Below are positions 38,669 through 51,600 of a DNA stretch of 64,000 bases, in pieces. Location: NCBI GenBank assembly GCA_947179485.1, contig OX359248.1:57980386-58044385 (forward strand), read 5' to 3'. Origin of the DNA: Allacma fusca (taxonomy: Eukaryota; Arthropoda; Collembola; Symphypleona; Sminthuridae). Position numbers and translations under genes: made by a program. Below the pieces are notes generated by a model. That model saw only the letters and a list, made by a program, of their open reading frames with translations. It was not told the DNA's origin and searched no databases. Each line of letters starts with the position of its first letter. Within the stretch, counting starts at the first letter, position 1.

Positions 38669-41600
38669 GAGTTGAATCGAAAAACTTTAAAAATAGCGAT
38701 GAAAATGACGTGCCGTTGCTCTAGTCACTTTTTTAAGGGTTTGCTGAACTCGTCCGATTCTCCTCAAACTTTGGGAATACACTCGGGCAGTATCCTAAAG
38801 CTTAATTCTCGAATTTGAGTTGAATCGAAAAACTTTCAAAATAGCGATTAAAATGAAGTGTCGTTGCTCTAGTCACTTTTTTAAGGGTTTCCTGAACTCG
38901 TCCGAATCCCCTCAAACTTTGGGATTGCACTCGGGCAGTCTGCCAAAGCTCAATTCTCGAATTTGAGTTGAATCGAAAAACTTTAAAAATAGCGATGAAA
39001 ATGACGTGCCGTTGCTCTAGTCTCTTTTTTAAGGGTTTCCTGAACTCGTCCGATTCTCCTCAAACTTTGGGAATACTATCGGGCAGTCTGCTTAAGCTCA
39101 ATTCTCGACTTTGAGGTGAATCGAAAAACTTTAAAAATAGCGATGAAAATGACGTGCCGTTGCTCTAGTCACTTTTTTAAGGGTTTCCTGAACTCGTCCG
39201 ATTCTCCTCAAACTTTAGGAATACTATCGGGCAGTCTGCTTAAGCTCAATTCTCGACTTTGAGGTGAATCGAAAAACTTTAAAAATAGCGATTAAAATGA
39301 AGTGTCGTTGCTCTGGTCACTTTTTCAACGGTTTGCTGAACTCGTCCGATTCTCCTCAAACTTTGGGAATACACTCGGGCAGTCTGCCAAAGCTCAATTC
39401 TCGAATTTGAGGTGAATCAAAAAACTTTAAAAATAGCGATGAAAATGAAGTGTCGTTGCTCTGGTCACTTTTTCAACGGTTTGCTGAACTCGTCCGATTC
39501 TCCTCAAACTTTGGGAATACATTCGGGCAGTATCCTAAAGCTTAATTCTCGAATTTGAGTTGAATCGAAAAACTTTCAAAATAGCGATTAAAATGAAGTG
39601 TCGTTGCTCTAGTCACTTTTTTAAGGGTTTCCTGAACTCGTCCGAATCTCCTAAAACTTTGGGAATACACTCGGGCAGTCTGCCAAAGCTCAATTCTCGA
39701 ATTTGAGGTGAATCAAAAAACTTTAAAAATAGCGATGAAAATGACGTGCTGTTGCTCTGGTCACTTTTTCAACGGTTTGCTGAACTCGTCCGATTCTCCT
39801 CAAACTTTGGCAATACACTCAGGCAGTCTGCCAAAGCTCAATTCTCGATTTTGAGGTGAATCGAAAACCTTTAAAAACTGCGATGAAAATGACCATCGTT
39901 GCTCTGGTCACTTTTTCAAGCGTTTCCTGAACTCGTCCGATTCTCCTTAAACTTTGGGAATACTATCGGGCAGTCTACCAAAGCTCAATTCTCGAATTTG
40001 AGGTGAATCGAAAAACTTTAAAAATAGCGATAAAAATGACGTGTCGTTTCTGTGGTAACTTTTTCGGTTGTTCTCTGAACTCGTCCGAATCCCATCAAAC
40101 TTTGGGAATACACTCGGGCAGTCTGCCAAAGCTCAATTCTCGACTTTGAGTTGAATCGAAAAACTTTAAAAATAGCGATAAAATGACGTGTCGTTTCTGT
40201 GGTCACTTTTTCGGTTGTTTTCTGAACCGGTCCGAATCCCCTCAAACTTTGGGAATACACTCGGGCAGTCTGCCAAAGCTCAATTTTCGAATTTGAGGTG
40301 AATCGAAAAACTTTAAAAATAGCGATAAAAATGACGTGTCGTTTCTGTGGTCACTTTTTCGGTTGTTTTCTGAACTCGTACGATTCTCCTCAAACTTTAG
40401 GAATACTATCGGGCAGTCTGCTTAAGCTCAATTCTCGACTTTGAGGTGAATCGAAAAACTTTAAAAATAGCGATTAAAATGAAGTGTCGTTGCTCTGGTC
40501 ACTTTTTCAACGGTTTGCTGAACTCGTCCGATTCTCCTCAAACTTTGGGAATACACTCGGGCAGTCTGCCAAAGCTCAATTCTCGAATTTGAGGTGAATC
40601 AAAAAACTTTAAAAATAGCGATGAAAATGAAGTGTCGTTGCTCTGGTCACTTTTTCAACGGTTTGCTGAACTCGTCCGATTCTCCTCAAACTTTGGGAAT
40701 ACATTCGGGCAGTATCCTAAAGCTTAATTCTCGAATTTGAGTTGAATCGAAAAACTTTCAAAATAGCGATTAAAATGAAGTGTCGTTGCTCTAGTCACTT
40801 TTTTAAGGGTTTCCTGAACTCGTCCGAATCTCCTAAAACTTTGGGAATACACTCGGGCATTCTGCCAAAGCTCAATTCTCGAATTTGAGGTGAATCAAAA
40901 AACTTTAAAAATAGCGATGAAAATGACGTGCTGTTGCTCTGGTCACTTTTTCAAGGGTTTCCTGAACTCGTCCGATTCTCCTCAAACTTTGGCAATACAC
41001 TCAGGCAGTCTGCCAAAGCTCAATTCTCGATTTTGAGGTGAATCGAAAACCTTTAAAAACTGCGATGAAAATGACCATCGTTGCTCTGGTCACTTTTTTA
41101 AGGGTTTCCTGAACTCGTCCGATTCTCCTTAAACTTTGGGAATACTATCGGGCAGTCTACCAAAGCTCAATTCTCGAATTTGAGGTGAATCGAAAAACTT
41201 TAAAAATAGCGATAAAAATGTGTCGTTTCTGTGGTAACTTTTTCGGTTGTTCTCTGAACTCGTCCGATTCTCCTCAAACTTTGGCAATACATTCGGGCAG
41301 TATCCTAAAGCTTAATTTTCGAATTTGAGTTGAATCGAACAACTTTAAAAATAGCGATTAAAATGAAGTGTCGTTGCTCTGGTCACTTTTTCAAGGGTTT
41401 CCTGAACTCGTCCGAATCCCATCAAACTTTGGGAATACACTCGGGCAGTCTGCCAAAGCTCAATTCTCGACTTTGAGTTGAATCGAAAAACTTTAAAAAT
41501 AGCGATAAAATGACGTGTCGTTTCTGTGGTCACTTTTTCGGTTGTTTTCTGAACCGGTCCGAATCCCCTCAAACTTTGGGAATACACTCGGGCAGTCTGC

Positions 41601-44600
41601 CAAAGCTCAATTTTCGAATTTGAGGTGAATCGAAAAACTTTAAAAATAGCGATAAAATGACGTGTCGTTTCTTTGGTCACTTTTTCGGTTGTTTTCTGAA
41701 CTTGTCCGATTCTCCTCAAACTTTGGGAATACACTCGGGGAGTCTGCCAAAGCTCAATTCTCGAATTTGAGGTGAATCGAAAAACTTTAAAAATAGCGAT
41801 AAAAATGTGTCGTTTCTGTGGTCACTTTTTCGGTTGTTTTCTGAACTCGTCCGATTCTCCTCAAACTTTGGGAATACACTCGGGCAGTCTTCCAAAGCTC
41901 AATTCTCGAATTTGAGGTGAATCGAAAAACTTTAAAAATAGCGATTAAAATGAAGTGTCGTTGCTCTGGTCACTTTTTCAAGGGTTTCCTGAACTCGTCC
42001 GAATCCCATCAAACTTTGGGAATACACTCGGGCAGTCTGCCAAAGCTCAATTCTCGAATTTGAGGTGAATCAAAAAACTTTAAAAATAGCGATGAAAATG
42101 AAGTGTCGTTGCTCTGGTCACTTTTTCAACGGTTTGCTGAACTCGTCCGATTCTCCTCAAACTTTGGGAATACATTCGGGCAGTATCCTAAAGCTTAATT
42201 CTCGAATTTGAGTTGAATCGAAAAACTTTCAAAATAGCGATTAAAATGAAGTGTCGTTGCTCTAGTCACTTTTTTAAGGGTTTCCTGAACTCGTCCGAAT
42301 CCCCTCAAACTTTGGGATTGCACTCGGGCAGTCTGCCAAAGCTCAATTCTCGAATTTGAGTTGAATCGAAAAACTTTAAAAATAGCGATGAAAATGACGT
42401 GCTGTTGCTCTGGTCACTTTTTCAAGGGTTTCCTGAACTCGTCCGATTCTCCTCAAACTTTGGCAATACACTCAGGCAGTCTGCCAAAGCTCAATTCTCG
42501 ATTTTGAGGTGAATCGAAAACCTTTAAAAATTGCGATGAAAATGACCATCGTTGCTCTGGTCACTTTTTTAAGGGTTTCCTGAACTCGTCCGATTCTCCT
42601 TAAACTTTGGGAATACTATCGGGCAGTCTACCAAAGCTCAATTCTCGAATTTGAGGTGAATCGAAAAACTTTAAAAATAGCGATAAAAATGTGTCGTTTC
42701 TGTGGTAACTTTTTCGGTTGTTCTCTTAACTCGTCCGATTCTCCTCAAACTTTGGCAATACATTCGGGCAGTATCCTAAAGCTTAATTTTCGAATTTGAG
42801 TTGAATCGAACAACTTTAAAAATAGCGATTAAAATGAAGTGTCGTTGCTCTGGTCACTTTTTCAAGGGTTTCCTGAACTCGTCCGAATCCCATCAAACTT
42901 TGGGAATACACTCGGGCAGTCTGCCAAAGCTCAATTCTCGACTTTGAGTTGAATCGAAAAACTTTAAAAATAGCGATAAAATGACTTGTCGTTTCTGTGG
43001 TCACTTTTTCGGTTGTTTTCTGAACCGGTCCGAATCCCCTCAAACTTTGGGAATACACTCGGGCAGTCTGCCAAAGCACAATTTTCGAATTTGAGGTGAA
43101 TCGAAAAACTTTAAAAATAGCGATAAAAATGACGTGTCGTTTCTGTGGTCACTTTTTCGGTTGTTCTCTGAACTTGTCCGATTCTCCTCAAACTTTGGGA
43201 GTACACTCGGGGAGTCTGCCAAAGCTCAATTCTCGAATTTGAGGTGAATCGAAAAACTTTAAAAATAGCGATAAAAATGTGTCGTTTCTGTGGTCACTTT
43301 TTCGGTTGTTTTCTGAACTCGTCCGATTCTCCTCAAACTTTGGGAATACACTCGGGCAGTCTGCCAAAGCTCAATTCTCGAATTTGAGGTGAATCGAAAA
43401 ACTTTAAAAATAGCGATTAAAATGAAGTGTCGTTGCTCTGGTCACTTTTTCAACGGTTTGCTGAACTCGTCCGATTCTCCTCAAACTTTGGGAATACATT
43501 CGGGCAGTATCCTAAAGCTTAATTCTCGAATTTGAGTTGAATCGAAAAACTTTAAAAATAGCGATGAAAATGACGTGCCGTTGCTCTAGTCACTTTTTTA
43601 AGGGTTTCCTGAACTCGTCCGATTCTCCTCAAACTTTGGGAATACTATCGGGCAGTCTGCTTAAGCTCAATTCTCGAATTTGAGGTGAATCGAAAAATTT
43701 TAAAAATAGCGATTAAAATGAAGTGTCGTTGCTCTGGTCACTTTTTCAAGGGTTTCCTGAACTCGTCCGAATCCCATCAAACTTTGGGAATACACTCGGG
43801 CAGTCTGCCAAAGCTCAATTCTCGAATTTGAGGTGAATCAAAAAACTTTAAAAATAGCGATGAAAATGAAGTGTCGTTGCTCTGGTCACTTTTTCAACGG
43901 TTTGCTGAACTCGTCCGATTCTCCTCAAACTTTGGGAATACATTCGGGCAGTATCCTAAAGCTGAATTCTCGAATTTGAGTTGAATCGAAAAACTTTCAA
44001 AATAGCGATTAAAATGAAGTGTCGTTGCTCTAGTCACTTTTTTAAGGGTTTCCTGAACTCGTCCGAATCCCCTCAAACTTTGGGATTGCACTCGGGCAGT
44101 CTGCCAAAGCTCAATTCTCGAATTTGAGTTGAATCGAAAAACTTTAAAAATAGCGATGAAAATGACGTGCTGTTGCTCTGGTCACTTTTTCAAGGGTTTC
44201 CTGAACTCGTCCGATTCTCCTCAAACTTTGGCAATACACTCAGGCAGTCTGCCAAAGCTCAATTCTCGATTTTGAGGTGAATCGAAAACCTTTAAAAATT
44301 GCGATGAAAATGACCATCGTTGCTCTGGTCACTTTTTTAAGGGTTTTCTGAACTCGTCCGATTCTCCTTAAACTTTGGGAATACTATCGGGCAGTCTACC
44401 AAAGCTCAATTCTCGAATTTGAGGTGAATCGAAAAACTTTAAAAATAGCGATAAAAATGTGTCGTTTCTGTGGTAACTTTTTCGGTTGTTCTCTGAACTC
44501 GTCCGATTCTCCTCAAACTTTGGCAATACATTCGGGCAGTATCCTAAAGCTTAATTTTCGAATTTGAGTTGAATCGAACAACTTTAAAAATAGCGATTAA

Positions 44601-46199
44601 AATGAAGTGTCGTTGCTCTGGTCACTTTTTCAAGGGTTTCCTGAACTCGTCCGAATCCCATCAAACTTTGGGAATACACTCGGGCAGTCTGCCAAAGCTC
44701 AATTCTCGACTTTGAGTTGAATCGAAAAACTTTAAAAATAGCGATAAAATGACTTGTCGTTTCTGTGGTCACTTTTTCGGTTGTTTTCTGAACCGGTCCG
44801 AATCCCCTCAAACTTTGGGAATACACTCGGGCAGTCTGCCAAAGCTCAATTTTCGAATTTGAGGTGAATCGAAAAACTTTAAAAATAGCGATAAAAATGA
44901 CGTGTCGTTTCTGTGGTCACTTTTTCGGTTGTTTTCTGAACTTGTCCGATTCTCCTCAAACTTTGGGAGTACACTCGGGGAGTCTGCCAAAGCTCAATTC
45001 TCGAATTTGAGGTGAATCGAAAAACTTTAAAAATAGCGATAAAAATGACGTGTCGTTTCTGTGGTCACTTTTTCGGTTGTTTTCTGAACTCGTCCGATTC
45101 TCCTCAAACTTTGGGAATAAACTCGGGCAGTCTGCCAAAGCTCCATTCTCGAATTTGAGGTGAATCGAAAAACTTTAAAAATAGCGATTAAAATGAAGTG
45201 TCGTTGCTCTGGTCACTTTTTCAACGGTTTGCTGAACTCGTCCGATTCTCCTCAAAGTTTGGGAATACATTAGGGCAGTATCCTAAAGCTTAATTCTCGA
45301 ATTTGAGTTGAATCGAAAAACTTTCAAAATAGCAATTAAAATGAAGTGTCGTTGCTCTAGTCACTTTTTTAAGGGTTTCCTGAACTCGTCCAAATCCCCT
45401 CAAACTTTGGAGTTGCACTCGGGCAGTCTGCCAAAGCTCAATTCTCGAATTTGAGTTGAATCGAAAAACTTTAAAAATAGCGATGAAAATGACGTGCCGT
45501 TGCTCTGGTCACTTTTTTAAGGGTTTGCTGAACTCGTCCGATTCTCCTCAAACTTTGGGAATACACTCGGGCAGTATCCTAAAGCTTAATTCTCGAATTT
45601 GAGTTGAATCGAAAAACTTTCAAAATAGCGATTAAAATGAAGTGTCGTTGCTCTAGTCACTTTTTTAAGGGTTTCCTGAACTCGTCCGAATCCCCTCAAA
45701 CTTTGGGATTGCACTCGGGCAGTCTGCCAAAGCTCAATTCTCGAATTTGAGTTGAATCGAAAAACTTTAAAAATAGCGATGAAAATGACGTGCCGTTGCT
45801 CTAGTCACTTTTTTAAGGGTTTCCTGAACTCGTCCGATTCTCCTCAAACTTTGGGAATACTATCGGGCAGTCTGCTTAAGCTCAATTCTCGACTTTGAGG
45901 TGAATCGAAAAACTTTAAAAATAGCGATGAAAATGACGTGCCGTTGCTCTAGTCACTTTTTTAAGGGTTTCCTGAACTCGTCCGATTCTCCTCAAACTTT
46001 GGGAATACTATCGGGCAGTCTGCTTAAGCTCAATTCTCGACTTTGAGGTGAATCGAAAAACTTTAAAAATAGCGATTAAAATGAAGTGTCGTTGCTCTGG
46101 TCACTTTTTCAACGGTTTGCTGAACTCGTCCGATTCTCCTCAAACTTTGGGAATACACTCGGGCAGTCTGCCAAAGCTCAATTCTCGAATTTGAGGTGA
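38024..46199. repeat. Dispersed duplicate pair, offset 6,784 bp
   Basis: The segment 38024 to about 39415 recurs at 44808 to about 46199. The pair shares the unusual CAAAGCTCCATTCTCG, CAAAGTTTGGG, GTCCAAATCCCC and GGAGTTGCACTC variants, and the same unusual continuation TTTTTTAAGGGTTTGCTG. The copies differ at a few bases, such as GTCTCTTTTTT against GTCACTTTTTT, and part at GAATCAAAAAAC against GAATCGAAAAAC. The intervening 39416-44807 holds other HOR types, including the 9-mer cassette at 40018. Confidence 0.65.
40018..41344. repeat. 9-mer HOR cassette, 1,327 bp (copy 5)
   Basis: Landmarks at 40018 and 41345 are 1,327 bp apart and the order of monomers matches the other cassettes. The first monomer is a hybrid in which a GTGGTAACTT beginning is joined to a GAATCCCATC ending, near 40060-40095, a further exchange scar. 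Confidence 0.65.
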
Positions 46200-46396
46200 A
46201 TCGAAAAACTTTAAAAATAGCGATTAAAATGAAGTGTCGTTGCTCTGGTCACTTTTTCAAGGGTTTCCTGAACTCGTCCGAATCCCATCAAACTTTGGGA
46301 ATACACTCGGGCAGTCTGCCAAAGCTCAATTCTCGACTTTGAGTTGAATCGAAAAACTTTAAAAATAGCGATGAAAATGACGTGCTGTTGCTCTGG

Positions 46397-49300
46397 TCAC
46401 TTTTTCAAGGGTTTCCTGAACTCGTCCGATTCTCCTAAAACTTTGGCAATACACTCAGGCAGTCTGCCAAAGCTCAATTCTCGATTTTGAGGTGAATCGA
46501 AAACCTTTAAAAATTGCGATAAAAATGACGTGTCGTTTCTGTGGTAAGTTTTTCGGTTGTTCTCTGAACTCGTCCGATTCTCCTCAAACTTTGGCAATAC
46601 ATTCGGGCAGTATCCTTAAGCTTAATTTTCGAATTTGAGTTGAATCGAACAACTTTAAAAATAGCGATTAAAATGAAGTGTCGTTGCTCTGGTCACTTTT
46701 TCAAGGGTTTCCTGAACTCGTCCGAATCCCATCAAACTTTGGGAATACACTCGGGCAGTCTGCCAAAGCTCAATTCTCGACTTTGAGTTGAATCGAAAAA
46801 CTTTAAAAATAGCGATAAAATGACGTGTCGTTTCTGTGGTCACTTTTTCGGTTGTTTTCTGAACCGGTCCGAATCCCCTCAAACTTTGGGAATACACTCG
46901 GGCAGTCTGCGAAAGCTCAATTCTCGAATTTGAGGTGAATCGAAAAACTTTAAAAATAGCGATAAAAATGACGTGTCGTTTCTGTGGTCACTTTTTCGGT
47001 TGTTTTCTGAACTTGTCCGATTCTCCTCAAACTTTGGGAATACACTCGGGGAGTTTGCCAAAGCTCAATTCTCGAATTTGAGGTGAATCGAAAAACTTTA
47101 AAAATAGCGATAAAAATGACGTGTCGTTTCTGTGGTCACTTTTTCGGTTGTTTTCTGAACTCGTCCGATTCTCTTCAAACTTTGGGAATACACTCGGGCA
47201 GTCTGCCAAAGCTCAAATCTCGAATTTGAGGTGAATCGAAAAACTTTAAAAATAGCGATTAAAATGAAGTGTCGTTGCTCTGGTCACTTTTTCAACGGTT
47301 TGCTGAACTCGTCCGATTCTCCTCAAACTTTGGGAATACATTCGGGCAGTATCCTAAAGCTTAATTCTCGAATTTGAGTTGAATCGAAAAACTTTCAAAA
47401 TAGCGATTAAAATGAAGTGTCGTTGCTCTAGTCACTTTTTTAAGGGTTTCCTGAACTCGTCCGAATCCACTCAAACTTTGGGATTGCACTCGGGCAGTCT
47501 GCCAAAGCTCAATTTTCGAATTTGAGTTGAATCGAACAACTTTAAAAATAGCGATTAAAATGAAGTGTCGTTGCTCTGGTCACTTTTTCAAGGGTTTCCT
47601 GAACTCGTCCGAATCCCATCAAACTTTGGGAATACACTCGGGCAGTCTGCCAAAGCTCAATTCTCGACTTTGAGTTGAATCGAAAAACTTTAAAAATAGC
47701 GATAAAATGACGTGTCGTTTCTGTGGTCACTTTTTCGGTTGTTTTCTGAACCGGTCCGAATCCCCTCAAACTTTGGGAATACTATCGGGCAGTCTGCTTA
47801 AGCTCAATTCTCGACTTTGAGGTGAATCGAAAAACTTTAAAAATAGCGATTAAAATGAAGTGTCGTTGCTCTGGTCACTTTTTCAACGGTTTGCTGAACT
47901 CGTCCGATTCTCCTCAAACTTTGGGAATACACTCGGGCAGTCTGCCAAAGCTCAATTCTCGAATTTGAGGTGAATCGAAAAACTTTAAAAATAGCGATTA
48001 AAATGAAGTGTCGTTGCTCTGGTCACTTTTTCAAGGGTTTCCTGAACTCGTCCGAATCCCATCAAACTTTGGGAATACACTCGGGCAGTCTGCCAAAGCT
48101 CAATTCTCGACTTTGAGTTGAATCGAAAAACTTTAAAAATAGCGATGAAAATGACGTGCTGTTGCTCTGGTCACTTTTTCAAGGGTTTCCTGAACTCGTC
48201 CGATTCTCCTAAAACTTTGGCAATACACTCAGGCAGTCTGCCAAAGCTCAATTCTCGATTTTGAGGTGAATCGAAAACCTTTAAAAATTGCGATAAAAAT
48301 GACGTGTCGTTTCTGTGGTAAGTTTTTCGGTTGTTCTCTGAACTCGTCCGATTCTCCTCAAACTTTGGCAATACATTCGGGCAGTATCCTTAAGCTTAAT
48401 TTTCGAATTTGAGTTGAATCGAACAACTTTAAAAATAGCGATTAAAATGAAGTGTCGTTGCTCTGGTCACTTTTTCAAGGGTTTCCTGAACTCGTCCGAA
48501 TCCCATCAAACTTTGGGAATACACTCGGGCAGTCTGCCAAAGCTCAATTCTCGACTTTGAGTTGAATCGAAAAACTTTAAAAATAGCGATAAAATGACGT
48601 GTCGTTTCTGTGGTCACTTTTTCGGTTGTTTTCTGAACCGGTCCGAATCCCCTCAAACTTTGGGAATACACTCGGGCAGTCTGCGAAAGCTCAATTCTCG
48701 AATTTGAGGTGAATCGAAAAACTTTAAAAATAGCGATAAAAATGACGTGTCGTTTCTGTGGTCACTTTTTCGGTTGTTTTCTGAACTTGTCCGATTCTCC
48801 TCAAACTTTGGGAATACACTCGGGGAGTTTGCCAAAGCTCAATTCTCGAATTTGAGGTGAATCGAAAAACTTTAAAAATAGCGATAAAAATGACGTGTCG
48901 TTTCTGTGGTCACTTTTTCGGTTGTTTTCTGAACTCGTCCGATTCTCTTCAAACTTTGGGAATACACTCGGGCAGTCTGCCAAAGCTCAAATCTCGAATT
49001 TGAGGTGAATCGAAAAACTTTAAAAATAGCGATTAAAATGAAGTGTCGTTGCTCTGGTCACTTTTTCAACGGTTTGCTGAACTCGTCCGATTCTCCTCAA
49101 ACTTTGGGAATACATTCGGGCAGTATCCTAAAGCTTAATTCTCGAATTTGAGTTGAATCGAAAAACTTTCAAAATAGCGATTAAAATGAAGTGTCGTTGC
49201 TCTAGTCACTTTTTTAAGGGTTTCCTGAACTCGTCCGAATCCACTCAAACTTTGGGATTGCACTCGGGCAGTCTGCCAAAGCTCAATTTTCGAATTTGAG

Positions 49301-51600
49301 TTGAATCGAACAACTTTAAAAATAGCGATTAAAATGAAGTGTCGTTGCTCTGGTCACTTTTTCAAGGGTTTCCTGAACTCGTCCGAATCCCATCAAACTT
49401 TGGGAATACACTCGGGCAGTCTGCCAAAGCTCAATTCTCGACTTTGAGTTGAATCGAAAAACTTTAAAAATAGCGATAAAATGACGTGTCGTTTCTGTGG
49501 TCACTTTTTCGGTTGTTTTCTGAACCGGTCCGAATCCCCTCAAACTTTGGGAATACACTCGGGCAGTCTGCCAAAGCTCAATTCTCGAATTTGAGGTGAA
49601 TCGAAAAACTTTAAAAATAGCGATAAAAATGACGTGTCGTTTCTGTGGTCACTTTTTCGGTTGTTTTCTGAACTTGTCCGATTCTCCTCAAACTTTGGGA
49701 ATACACTCGGGGAGTTTGCCAAAGCTCAATTCTCGAATTTGAGGTGAATCGAAAAACTTTAAAAATAGCGATAAAAATGACGTGTCGTTTCTGTGGTCAC
49801 TTTTTCGGTTGTTTTCTGAACTCGTCCGATTCTCTTCAAACTTTGGGAATACACTCGGGCAGTCTGCCAAAGCTCAATTCTCGAATTTGAGGTGAATCGA
49901 AAAACTTTAAAAATAGCGATTAAAATGAAGTGTCGTTGCTCTGGTCACTTTTTCAACGGTTTGCTGAACTCGTCCGATTCTCCTCAAACTTTGGGAATAC
50001 ATTCGGGCAGTATCCTAAAGCTTAATTCTCGAATTTGAGTTGAATCGAAAAACTTTCAAAATAGCGATTAAAATGAAGTGTCGTTGCTCTAGTCACTTTT
50101 TTAAGGGTTTCCTGAACTCGTCCGAATCCACTCAAACTTTGGGATTGCACTCGGGCAGTCTGCCAAAGCTCAATTCTCGAATTTGAGTTGAATCGAAAAA
50201 CTTTAAAAATAGCGATGAAAATGACGTGCCGTTGCTCTAGTCACTTTTTTAAGGGTTTCCTGAACTCGTCCGATTCTCCTCAAACTTTGGGAATACTATC
50301 GGGCAGTCTGCTTAAGCTCAATTCTCGACTTTGAGGTGAATCGAAAAACTTTAAAAATAGCGATGAAAATGACGTGCCGTTGCTCTAGTCACTTTTTTAA
50401 GGGTTTCCTGAACTCGTCCGATTCTCCTCAAACTTTGGGAATACATTCGGGCAGTATCCTAAAGCTTAATTCTCGAATTTGAGTTGAATCGAAAAACTTT
50501 CAAAATAGCGATTAAAATGAAGTGTCGTTGCTCTAGTCACTTTTTTAAGGGTTTCCTGAACTCGTCCGAATCCCCTCAAACTTTGGGATTGCACTCGGGC
50601 AGTCTGCCAAAGCTCAATTCTCGAATTTGAGGTGAATCGAAAAACTTTAAAAATAGCGATTAAAATGAAGTGTCGTTGCTCTAGTCACTTTTTTAAGGGT
50701 TTCCTGAACTCGTCCGAATCTCCTAAAACTTTGGGAATACACTCGGGCAGTCTGCCAAAGCTCAATTCTCGAATTTGAGGTGAATCAAAAAACTTTAAAA
50801 ATAGCGATGAAAATGACGTGCTGTTGCTCTGGTCACTTTTTCAAGGGTTTCCTGAACTCGTCCGATTCTCCTAAAACTTTGGCAATACACTCAGGCAGTC
50901 TGCCAAAGCTCAATTCTCGATTTTGAGGTGAATCGAAAACCTTTAAAAATTGCGATAAAAATGACGTGTCGTTTCTGTGGTAAGTTTTTCGGTTGTTCTC
51001 TGAACTCGTCCGATTCTCCTCAAACTTTGGCAATACATTCGGGCAGTATCCTAAAGCTTAATTTTCGAATTTGAGTTGAATCGAACAACTTTAAAAATAG
51101 CGATTAAAATGAAGTGTCGTTGCTCTGGTCACTTTTTCAAGGGTTTCCTGAACTCGTCCGAATCCCATCAAACTTTGGGAATACACTCGGGCAGTCTGCC
51201 AAAGCTCAATTCTCGACTTTGAGTTGAATCGAAAAACTTTAAAAATAGCGATAAAATGACGTGTCGTTTCTGTGGTCACTTTTTCGGTTGTTTTCTGAAC
51301 CGGTCCGAATCCCCTCAAACTTTGGGAATACACTCGGGCAGTCTGCCAAAGCTCAATTCTCGAATTTGAGGTGAATCGAAAAACTTTAAAAATAGCGATA
51401 AAAATGACGTGTCGTTTCTGTGGTCACTTTTTCGGTTGTTTTCTGAACTTGTCCGATTCTCCTCAAACTTTGGGAATACACTCGGGGAGTTTGCCAAAGC
51501 TCAATTCTCGAATTTGAGGTGAATCGAAAAACTTTAAAAATAGCGATAAAAATGACGTGTCGTTTCTGTGGTCACTTTTTCGGTTGTTTTCTGAACTCGT
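46397..51600. repeat. 12-mer HOR of 1,774 bp built on an 887-bp 6-mer
   Basis: Landmarks pair at 46397/48171, 46655/48429, 46879/48653 and 47542/49316, all 1,774 bp apart. Half-steps of 887 bp link 46655/47542 and 48429/49316, and a 2,662-bp step (three times 887) links 48171/50833 and 48429/51091. Marker variants confined to this block are GTGGTAAGTTTTTCGG, GTCTGCGAAAGC, GGGGAGTTTGCC, TCTCTTCAAACTTTG and GAATCCACTC. It is the most regular domain of array A after the 28-38 kb block. Confidence 0.8.
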
